Shown here piece by piece: positions 16,942 to 24,042 of a DNA stretch of 44,969 nt. The DNA is from Bog-793 sp035625025 (GTDB lineage Bacteria > Actinomycetota > Acidimicrobiia > Acidimicrobiales > Bog-793), in contig DASPQJ010000057.1 in the NCBI GenBank assembly GCA_035625025.1, positions 1 to 44,969 of the forward strand, written 5' to 3'. Each line of letters opens with the position of its first letter. Position 1 is the stretch's first letter. The position numbers and the translations under genes are program-made. Below the pieces are notes generated by a model. That model made no database searches, was not told the origin of the DNA, and saw only the letters and a list, made by a program, of their open reading frames with translations.

Positions 16942-17637
16942 CTATGGGAGCGTCTCTACACCGCGCTCGATATTCACCGCGGAAATACCCGCGGTCTTGC
17001 ATGCTTGCGAGTGCATGGGGCCGGTCAGCCAATTCGTATAGACCTCCAAGCTCCCGTGCAGGTTCTCCACGGGCTGATAGCTCGCCTTTCCGGCAAAGGA
17101 TCCGGTAACCGAGAACGAGTTGCCAGCCGCCGGGAAGACAATCACCAAGAGCCCGGAGGTGTTCTTGCTGGAATAAACGAGAGTCTTGCCGCCCGCGTAC
17201 ACCCGAGAGCTGTAGTCCTCTGAAATCACCCGCGAAGGCGCGATTGAACTGGGCAACCACGTCTCGGTGCCAGTCAGGTCCGCGCCGACCCCGTCGGCAG
17301 GGCAGCCGTGGACCATGGTGGTCACCTTGAGGGTGAGCTTCCCTCCGGCAACGTGCGCCACGTTGGAGTGCTCTGTCTTGCAACCGGCGACGTCGACCGA
17401 AATGGTGAGCGTGTCCATCTGCACCACTTTGGCGTGAACGGGAGAGCTGAACCCGATGATCCCCGCCACCTGGGTGCAGATGATGGACCCCGTCGCGACC
17501 GTGGGGTCGTGCTTGGCAGGGACGAGCGCCGGCCCGGCAACGATCCCCGGTACGCAGAGCACTGCTATTGCGGCCGAAGAAAGGATCGAAGCCCGCGCTG
17601 CTCTCCTTCCCCGCCGAGCAGGAAATGTCATCGTCAT
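16942..17637 (-). CDS. Secreted hypothetical protein with pro-rich signal region
   Basis: A 231-residue protein with a twin-Arg-like basic start (RRGRRAARAS) and hydrophobic segment (ILSSAAIAVLCVPGIVAGPA) consistent with export. The mature region is beta-rich with cysteines in SIICTQVAG, VAGCKTEH, VHGCPADG and SQACKTAG, likely two disulfides. Features such as LTGTETWLPSSIAPSRVISE and FPAAGNSFSVTGSFAG look like a lipid- or sugar-binding beta domain, but I cannot name the family. It is monocistronic. Confidence 0.7.
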   Translation of the reverse strand: MTMTFPARRGRRAARASILSSAAIAVLCVPGIVAGPALVPAKHDPTVATGSIICTQVAGIIGFSSPVHAKVVQMDTLTISVDVAGCKTEHSNVAHVAGGKLTLKVTTMVHGCPADGVGADLTGTETWLPSSIAPSRVISEDYSSRVYAGGKTLVYSSKNTSGLLVIVFPAAGNSFSVTGSFAGKASYQPVENLHGSLEVYTNWLTGPMHSQACKTAGISAVNIERGVETLP

Positions 17638-17915
17638 GGAAAAAAGCTAACGCCATAGCAAGACCGGCGCCAGGAACTCTCGGCCTCGGTTTGGAGAAGT
17701 ATTTGCCCGCCGCTCGCCTTCGCGACCGGCTTGGACGGTGCCACTTCGACTCATGACGGGCTCATGTACTCGCGGCCCGGGGACGAGCTCGGGTCGGAGC
17801 CCGCCCCGAGCGAGCGATATTGGGAAGACATCCGGGTACTCCCCGTCGCCTGGGAAGCGACCGGGTCCGGCAAGATGACGCGGGCGGTGCCATGGACTAC
17901 CCGCCGTCAGGACGC

Positions 17916-18410
17916 TCATGAAAAGGCCATGAAGGAGCGCAAACGAGATGCCGCGCGCTCGCGGTTCCAGGTGCCCGGCCAGCCTCCCGACTTGTGCAGA
18001 AGCACGAGGTCGTCGACCCGAACCCCGGGATTCACCGACAACACCGCCCGCACGAGGCTCAAGGCGGCGCAGGCGCAGGCGGTGAGCGATTCCATCTCGC
18101 CCACGGTCCGCTCGATCATCTCCGCGGTCGCGGTGATGGTCGCCTCCGTCTCCTTGGTCGTGATCTCGCCCCGAATGGCGTCGATCCGGATCGGATGGCA
18201 AAGCGGTATCCACGCCGCGGTGCGCTTGGCGCCCTCGAGTCCGGCGGTGCGCGCTTCGGAAATGAGGTCCGGGCCGGTTCCCTCCCGCAACAGCTGGGAG
18301 CCGACCAGGCTCATCCGCACCGCGCACGAAGCCCGGGCGAGCCGGTGGGACAGGGCTTCGACACGATGTTCACTATTCGACGCCCGTCCGTGGTCGTCGA
18401 AGTGGCTGAG
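17916..18410 (-). pseudogene. MoaC-like (molybdopterin biosynthesis) gene, no start codon and altered active site
   Basis: About 164 residues resemble MoaC along the whole length: LSHFDDHGRA at the start, LISEARTAGLEGAKRTAAWI, PLCHPIRID, GEMESLTACACAALSL and LLHKSGG near the end. MoaC converts the GTP-derived precursor to cyclic pyranopterin monophosphate. The LCHP histidine and both glutamates of EME remain, but the Asp and Lys of the usual YDMCKA helix are replaced (LVRAVL), and no ATG/GTG/TTG lies near the natural beginning. Either it starts at a non-standard codon or it is a decayed copy. It overlaps the TrkA-C-like frame on the other strand by about 45 bases. Confidence 0.55.
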
Positions 18411-18689
18411 CCCCTCCTCGGCGCTCCGAGAGGGCGGACCGGCTTCCCCACGCCTTCTGTGCCGCTCGAAGGATATGAACTCGTCGAGGTGCGCCTGACC
18501 GAGGACGGCGTGAGCGATGAGCCTGACCTTGACGCCTTGCGCCTTCCCGCCGGAGCGATTCCCGCCGCGATGACGAAGCGACGGCGGACCTCGGCCTTTC
18601 GCCGAGACGTCGTCCTGCGCCCCGGCGACCGGCTCCTCGTCCTCCTGTCGTCGATTCCAGGCGATGACGCGCCGGGAGATGTCGCTTGA
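18366..18689 (+). pseudogene. TrkA-C (RCK C-terminal) domain fragment
   Basis: The frame from ATG 18366 gives 107 residues; from about residue 32 it follows the TrkA-C fold: YELVEVRLTEDGVSDEPDLD, ALRLPAGAIPAAM, then LRPGDRLLVLLSS, the usual L-x-x-G-D-x-L-x-V ending. TrkA-C domains bind small ligands and gate K+ channels or transporters. The preceding RCK/TrkA-N part is absent (upstream is the antisense of the moaC-like gene), so this looks like a 5'-truncated remnant, though a small free-standing domain protein cannot be excluded. Confidence 0.45.
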
Positions 18690-19141
18690 CCTACGGGATC
18701 GAGACGAACAGGAAAGGGCGAGCGGACGAGAGCCCGCCTGCGGCGACGAGGCACGGTGTTCGATAGCCGCTCCGAAGTCGAAGCGTGCGCGTTTGCCCAC
18801 ACCGAGCCCGCCGCGCTCGTCGAGATTGCAACGGATCCTCGAGCGGTGGACGTCGGGAACGCCCTTGGGGACCGAATCGGCGATCCCCTCTGTCGTGAGA
18901 GGGCCGCCAGCCTCGACGAGCGATCCCACGCCGAGGCGCCGCGGCCCGATCGTGCGCCGTCTTTCGGCACTTCGGTGCTCGAGCACCCCTCAACTACGGT
19001 GTCGACCCCCGTCGTCCCAACCGCCCTGAACGGAGTGACTCGTCAGGCCCACGATTGACCTACTAGTCAGACCCCTTCTGTCATGGCGGTAGCTTTCCTG
19101 CGATAGTGTCGCAGTAGGGAACGGATCGCAGAGGGGGGCGC
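18690..19141. other. Region upstream of NiCoT, no gene recognised
   Basis: About 450 bases. Open frames exist on both strands but none resembles a known protein or has a good start site. It includes the candidate operator at 19098-19114 described separately. Confidence 0.45.
19098..19114. promoter_or_regulatory. Palindrome upstream of NiCoT, candidate metal-responsive operator
   Basis: CTGCGA-TAGTG-TCGCAG is a perfect 6-base inverted repeat with a 5-base spacer, ending 27 bases before the GTG start. It overlaps a possible -10 (GATAGT). The position suits repression by a nickel or cobalt sensor; which regulator is unknown. Confidence 0.4.
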
Positions 19142-20278
19142 GTGGCGACCACGCTCGAGACACCGCAAACGAGCCGCTTCACGGCGGTGCGCGCCGCACT
19201 GACCCCGGCGGAGTGGGCTCGGGCGAGCGCGATGTTCGTCTCCATCATCGGGCTCTACGTGCTCGGGTTCCTCCTCCTCGGCGCTTCGGCCACACACCAT
19301 TACCACCTCTCCCCGACCGAGGTCTTCGGCTTCGGCACGGGGACGCTGGCGCTGACCCTGGGGATGCGCCACGCCTTCGACGCCGACCACATCGCGGCCA
19401 TCGACAACACGACGAGGAAGTTGATGGCCGAAGGCAAACGCCCGCTCTCGGTCGGCTTCTTCTTCTCCCTCGGCCACTCGACGATCGTTTTCTTGATGGC
19501 GTTGCTGTTGAACTTCGGCATTCGCGCGCTCGACGACCAGGTGAAGAACAACTCGTCCGGCCTCCACAGCATCACCGGGATCATCGGGACGTCGGTGTCG
19601 GGGACGTTTCTCTATGCGATCGCGGCTCTCAACATCGTCATTCTGGTCTCGATCATCAAGATCTTCCGGGAGATGCGCTCGGGCAAGTACGACGAGGAGA
19701 CTCTCGAAGCCCAGCTCCAGAACCGTGGCCTCATGAACCGGTTCTTCGGGCCGTTAGCGCGCCGGATCGACACGCCGTGGAAGATGTACCCGATCGGAGT
19801 GCTCTTCGGCCTGGGGTTCGACACGGCGACCGAGGTCGCCCTCCTCGTGCTGTCGGGCACCGCCGTCGCGAGCGGTCTCCCCTTCTACGCGATCCTCTCG
19901 CTCCCGATCCTCTTCGCCGCAGGGATGTGCACCTTCGACACCCTCGACGGCTGCTACATGAACTTCGCCTACGGCTGGGCCTTCGCGAAGCCGGTCCGGA
20001 AGGTCTACTACAACATCACCATCACGGGACTCTCCGTCGCCGTCGCCTTCGTGATCGGGACGATCGAGATCCTCGGCCTCCTCCCCACCGAGTTCGGATG
20101 GAGCGGCGGGCCCTGGTCCTTCTTCCAGAACTTCGACATCAACAAGGCCGGCTTCTTCCTCGTCGGACTCTTCGTCGTGACGTGGGCCGTAGCGCTTTCG
20201 ATCTGGCACTTCGGCCACATCGAGGCGCGCTGGAGCGCCGCGGCCGACCGGGCGCGCGAGTCCCTCGCCGAGGAGTAG
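19142..20278 (+). CDS. NiCoT-family nickel/cobalt permease
   Basis: A 378-residue membrane protein with about eight hydrophobic segments. The NiCoT signature RHAFDADHIAAIDN is complete at 76-89 in helix II, with FFFSLGHSTIVF, GLGFDTATEVALL and FAAGMCTFDTLDG further on. These proteins import Ni2+ or Co2+ with high affinity. No hydrogenase, urease or B12 gene is adjacent, so the metal's destination is unknown. The start is GTG 19142 after a G-rich ribosome site (GAGGGGGG), with a palindrome just upstream. The next gene is 700 bases away. Confidence 0.93.
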   Translation: MATTLETPQTSRFTAVRAALTPAEWARASAMFVSIIGLYVLGFLLLGASATHHYHLSPTEVFGFGTGTLALTLGMRHAFDADHIAAIDNTTRKLMAEGKRPLSVGFFFSLGHSTIVFLMALLLNFGIRALDDQVKNNSSGLHSITGIIGTSVSGTFLYAIAALNIVILVSIIKIFREMRSGKYDEETLEAQLQNRGLMNRFFGPLARRIDTPWKMYPIGVLFGLGFDTATEVALLVLSGTAVASGLPFYAILSLPILFAAGMCTFDTLDGCYMNFAYGWAFAKPVRKVYYNITITGLSVAVAFVIGTIEILGLLPTEFGWSGGPWSFFQNFDINKAGFFLVGLFVVTWAVALSIWHFGHIEARWSAAADRARESLAEE

Positions 20279-20987
20279 CGCCCTCCCGCTCACGTGACAA
20301 GCTGGGCCTCCGGCTCAGCGAGCAGATGGGTGGCTTCGGGAGCCGCTCTGGCCGTCACGATCGGCTACTCCGCGGGGAAAGGACGAGCGCCGCCCCACCT
20401 CACGCCCAGACATTCATGTAGGGGAAGGCGCACTCGGCGGTATAGCGGCGAGCCGCCAAGCGAATGAGACCGGCGACGGACTTGGCTCCGACCCGAGTTT
20501 GACGGTCCAGATCGTCAAACTCGGTCCGAACTTCTCGGCCACTCGACAACTTCCAGAAGGTGCTTCAGAGAATCTCAACGGACCTTCTCGAAGCGAGAAG
20601 CGTCGATGAGGCGTGGACAATCGGCACCCGGAAACGGCAGCGAAAGGCACTTGCTCGTCCACTGTTCACCGATGCGACAAGGACGTGGCGAATCGAGTCC
20701 TCCCCCCACCGGTCGTTCTGTCGCTGCGCGGGCACAGTCTGCCCTGACGCGAGGTCGTCTCCTACTGGCCCCCTCGGCGCATGAGCGCTCGTCGTGCCGT
20801 GACGTACCCGGATTCGACCGCGGCCGGGAGACCACGCAGGAGAACCGCGCCCGCAATAACTTGAACTCGAGTAAATCTATCGAATAAGAAATGATACTGT
20901 TCTGATCCGGACGGCTTCCCATCAGAACACTCGGAACGATGCCGAGGCGTCGACCCGGCGGCATCGGCATCAAGAGAAAGAGGGGTC
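20279..20987. other. Intergenic region with strong hairpins, no gene recognised
   Basis: About 700 bases. The notable structures are a perfect 12-bp stem (20493-20524) and a 7-bp stem CTTCTCG-AAG-CGAGAAG (20584-20600). An AT-rich stretch (20856-20900) before the cysteine desulfurase contains TTGAACTCGAGTAAATC and GATACT and is the likely promoter zone for that gene. Confidence 0.5.
20493..20524. repeat. Perfect 12-bp inverted repeat (stem-loop)
   Basis: CCGAGTTTGACG (20493-20504), 8-base loop GTCCAGAT, CGTCAAACTCGG (20513-20524). There is no following U-tract and it lies 215 bases past the NiCoT stop. It could be a distal terminator, an operator or a mobile-element end. Confidence 0.7.
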
Positions 20988-22385
20988 GTGACCGGCTTTC
21001 GCGTTCCGCTCGTCGGTGACGGGATGCTCGTGCCCTGCGTCGACGGCCACGAACGACCGTATGTCGCGCTCGACGCAGCGGCCTCGACGGGTGTGCTCGA
21101 GCCCGTGTTCCGCCGCGTCGAGGAGTTCCTCCCGTCATACTCAAGCGTCCATCGCGGCTCTGGCTACAAGTCCCAGCTTTCAACCAACGCGTACGAGAGC
21201 GCACGTGAGGCGGCGCTTTTCTTCGCTGGACGCGATGATCGCGATGACACCGCGATCATCTGCCGAAACACGACCGAGGCCATAAACCACCTCGCCTACA
21301 GCCTGGGGCTGAGTTTCGACGATGTCGTGGTCACGTCGGTTGTCGAACACCACTCCAACCTTCTGCCGTGGTCTCGCGTAGCCACGTGCCGCTTCGTCGA
21401 ATGCGGGCCTGACGGGACATTCACAGCAGCCGACGTCGTGGCTGAACTCGACCGAGCTCCAAGGCCCCGGCTGCTCACCATCACCGGTGCTTCGAATGTC
21501 ACCGGATGGCTGCCACCGATCGAGGAGATCATCGACGCCGCGCACAGCCGCGAGATCCCTGTGGCTGTCGACTGCGCCCAGCTCGCGGCTCACCGTCCGC
21601 TCCCGGCAAAGGCCGATTTCGTCGTCTGGAGCGGCCACAAGATGTATGCACCCTTCGGGGCAGGCGTACTCATCGGGCCCCGCGCCGTCTTCGCGAAAGG
21701 TGATCCCTTTCTGGCTGGTGGTGGCGCGATCAATCTCGTTGCACTTGACGAAGTCGTCTGGAACGACCCTCCCGACCGCGAAGAGGCGGGCTCTCCGAAC
21801 GTCGTTGGCGCAGTGGCGCTGCACGCCGCGATCGACGCCCTCACTGGGACGGGTTGGCCGTCGCTTATCGCCCACGACCGCCATATCGCCCATCTCCTGC
21901 GGCGTGGACTGGCGAGTATCCCGGGGGTGCGCCTCCTCGGTCCAGGTCTTCGCACCGATACCCTGCCGATCGCGGCCTTCAACGTGGAAGGTCTCCCGCA
22001 CGGTTTGGTGGCAGCCCGGCTGTCAGCCGAGGACGGGATCGGAGTCCGGCATGGCTGCTTCTGCGCTCATCCCTACATGATGCGAATCCTGGGCCTCGCC
22101 GAGGACGAGGTTGTCGACTTCCGCAACGAGATGCGCCATGGTGACCGCACCCGGATGCCCGGAGCGGTGCGGGCAAGCGCTGGCATCAACACGACCGAAG
22201 CTGATATCAGCCGCTTGATCTCCGCCGTCGCACGCATCGCAGGAGGTGCGCCTGCGCGGGCCTCCTACACCCAGGATCCGCGAAGCGGCGATTACAGCCC
22301 CGGCCGCGACAAGGCGCCGTGGTTGGCGGACATCCGATTCCCTGCGTCTTGTGCTGGCCAGCCGAGCACACCGACGCGTTTGTGA
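20988..22385 (+). CDS. SufS/CsdA-type cysteine desulfurase (class V aminotransferase)
   Basis: A 465-residue PLP enzyme from GTG 20988 behind AAGAGGGG. Family blocks include VALDAAASTGVLEP, SSVHRGSGYKSQLS, VVEHHSNLLPW, the Schiff-base lysine in SGHKMYAPFGAG (K221) and the catalytic cysteine in RHGCFCAHPYMM (C359, aligned with SufS VRTGHHCAQP). C357 adds a second nearby cysteine. VRASAGINTTEADI is the C-terminal Arg motif. It should release sulfane sulfur from cysteine as a persulfide, the usual partner of TusA or SufE/SufU. It converges with the 3' end of the sulfur-oxidation array, which encodes TusA and the cysteine-making CysE-CysK. About 45 residues at the C-terminus look unstructured. 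Confidence 0.85.
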   Translation: MTGFRVPLVGDGMLVPCVDGHERPYVALDAAASTGVLEPVFRRVEEFLPSYSSVHRGSGYKSQLSTNAYESAREAALFFAGRDDRDDTAIICRNTTEAINHLAYSLGLSFDDVVVTSVVEHHSNLLPWSRVATCRFVECGPDGTFTAADVVAELDRAPRPRLLTITGASNVTGWLPPIEEIIDAAHSREIPVAVDCAQLAAHRPLPAKADFVVWSGHKMYAPFGAGVLIGPRAVFAKGDPFLAGGGAINLVALDEVVWNDPPDREEAGSPNVVGAVALHAAIDALTGTGWPSLIAHDRHIAHLLRRGLASIPGVRLLGPGLRTDTLPIAAFNVEGLPHGLVAARLSAEDGIGVRHGCFCAHPYMMRILGLAEDEVVDFRNEMRHGDRTRMPGAVRASAGINTTEADISRLISAVARIAGGAPARASYTQDPRSGDYSPGRDKAPWLADIRFPASCAGQPSTPTRL

Positions 22386-22826
22386 CCTCGGCGATGTCTC
22401 TGTCGCAACAATCCCCACGAGTCGCGCACTTTGAGCTTCGGCCGGCCCCTAATGGCGGATTGATCCTTATGTAGTTGGTGCGACCCTCAACCTCCACCCG
22501 CAGGCGCTCTCTGAGGTAACAACTAGGAAGTCGCTCGTGTGAGGGGGCTCCAGCAGGTTTGGCGGCGGAGTTCAGGTCGGGATTACCGAACCATTCCCTG
22601 ATGGACTGCCCGCACCACATGCACCGCAGATGCGGTGGAAGCCGCAGCAGACAGCAAGGCGACGAATCACGTAAATCGGCTGACATCAAGAGCCAGCTGA
22701 ACGGCGCGTGATGGCGGCGGCGTAGAAGCAGCGCCTGTCCGGGAATGCTTCGAAGCACGAAACCAGTCGCGACTGGGTCCAAGGCCACTTCTCGAGGGAC
22801 TTGGGCCTGGAACTGTGCCGTGACTG
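22386..22826. other. Convergent intergenic region with two palindromes, no confident gene
   Basis: About 440 bases between the ends of the cysteine desulfurase and the DsrE3A-like gene. It carries two perfect palindromes, TGCTTCGAAGCA (22746-22757) and CCAGTCGCGACTGG (22763-22776). A minus-strand frame contains LRCMWCGQSIREWFGNPDL and LRVEVEGRTNYIRI, which resembles a zinc-ribbon fragment, but it runs into the antisense of the desulfurase and has no clear start; I do not annotate it as a gene. Confidence 0.45.
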
Positions 22827-23357
22827 TCAGATGAAGAGCACGATGTCGGCCTTGGCGGCCATGTCGATGAAGCTCGCAGCACCGAGAGTGGGCTGCACTC
22901 CGTCGATGAAGTCGGATGTGGAGAACCCGTACAGGTCCAAGGTCATCTGGCATGGGTGCAACCGCACGCCGAGATCGATGGCCATCTCCATCAGCTCGGT
23001 GACGCTAGCGACGTTGTGTTGCTTGGCCAACAGCTTGATCATCGAGGTGCCCAACCCAGCAAAGTGCACTTTGCTGAGCTTGAGGTGCTCGCTGCCGCCC
23101 CGGTCGAACAGCGATTCGCCTTTTTGCATCCAGTTCCGTCCTGTGACCCGCTTGTCGTTCTTCTGTAAGACGCGTAGCCCCCAGAACGTGAAGAAGACGT
23201 CCACCTCCAGGCCAGATGCAGCGCCCGTCGTGGCCAGAATCATCACGGGCCATACCCGGTCGAGATCGTTGCTCCAGCAGATGATGGCCATCCGCTTTGG
23301 CTCTGCCTTGCGGGAAGCAGCTGCCAAAGCGTTCGGTGCGGTGTCAGCATTATCCAT
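22827..23357 (-). CDS. DsrE3A-like sulfurtransferase
   Basis: A 176-residue DsrE/DsrF/DrsH-like protein. The fold markers are RMAIICWSNDLDRVWPVMIL, GLEVDVFFTFWGLRVL, the amphipathic KLLAKQHNVASVTELMEMAI and the Cys loop VRLHPCQMTLDLYGF (C136), followed by IDGVQPTLGAASFIDMA. In sulfur oxidisers such proteins accept sulfane sulfur on the loop cysteine and exchange it with TusA. C27 is a second cysteine. It is the last gene of the array, 201 bases past the LbpA gene, so it may have its own promoter as well. Confidence 0.85.
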   Translation of the reverse strand: MDNADTAPNALAAASRKAEPKRMAIICWSNDLDRVWPVMILATTGAASGLEVDVFFTFWGLRVLQKNDKRVTGRNWMQKGESLFDRGGSEHLKLSKVHFAGLGTSMIKLLAKQHNVASVTELMEMAIDLGVRLHPCQMTLDLYGFSTSDFIDGVQPTLGAASFIDMAAKADIVLFI

Positions 23358-23558
23358 GTCGGTTCTCTCCTAACTCGGCCGAGACGGCCTAAAGAGTCGG
23401 GGCGTTTTCGCCCTGCGCTTGGGTCGCGACACCACGCCAGCTCCTCCATGAACCATCTCTGTGCTTGTTCTCATAGTTAAGACGTCTTTCGCTTGGGGTC
23501 TTGGCCCCTTGGTCCGGCATCCCGCTCACGACCGATGCAAGCCTCGGGCTTCCTCGCG

Positions 23559-23993
23559 TCACCCACAGGTAATCCCTTCGGCATCGAGAAACTGACGGTA
23601 GAGCTCGATGCCTTCCGGCCCGGTGACGAGGTCGGCAACATCGCTTTCCCAGTCGGACGGGCGCAACCGGGCGACCCATCCGCCGCCATAGGGATCGGAG
23701 TTGACCAGGCTCGGCGAGGCGACGAGAGCGTCGTTGACCGCCACGATCTCGCCGCTTAACGGCGCAGAGACCGGACCGACCCACTTGCCGCTCTCCACCG
23801 TCGCGATGTTCTGGCCCTTCTGGACGAGTCTGCCCACGGCTTTCGGTGTCACCGCGACGATGGTCTTCGCCATACTCTGCGCGACGTCGGTCATCCCGAC
23901 TGTGACCAGCTCTCCCTCGCGGCGCGCCCACACGTGCTTGCCCACCACGTAGTACAAGTCGTCAGGAAGGTCGCATCCGTTGACAATGGTCAT
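23559..23993 (-). CDS. lbpA: Lipoate-binding protein LbpA (GcvH-like), copy 2
   Basis: A 144-residue GcvH-like protein from ATG 23993 (GGGAG upstream). The lipoyl hammerhead is complete: TVGMTDVAQSMAKTIVAV, then TVESGKWVGPVSAPLSG with the modifiable lysine K70. Further down are VNDALVASPSLVNSDPYGGG and WVARLRPS as in GcvH. In the sHdr pathway a protein like this, not the glycine cleavage H protein, carries the lipoyl group that works with the sHdr complex. No glycine-cleavage genes are present here, supporting that role. Its gene is 49 bases after the EMO gene. Confidence 0.9.
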   Translation of the reverse strand: MTIVNGCDLPDDLYYVVGKHVWARREGELVTVGMTDVAQSMAKTIVAVTPKAVGRLVQKGQNIATVESGKWVGPVSAPLSGEIVAVNDALVASPSLVNSDPYGGGWVARLRPSDWESDVADLVTGPEGIELYRQFLDAEGITCG

Positions 23994-24042
23994 TGCTTCG
24001 TCTCCCATCCGGTTCCGACATTGTTGCGATCGTGGCCAGCCA

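Noticed and set aside
22386..22700. Zinc-ribbon-like minus-strand frame with CMWCGQSI
   Set aside because: Only one CxxC is visible, there is no start codon with a ribosome site, and the frame continues into the antisense of the desulfurase gene.
23559..23993. GcvH of the glycine cleavage system
   Set aside because: No gcvP or gcvT is near, and the gene sits in an sHdr/lipoate operon, so LbpA is the better reading.
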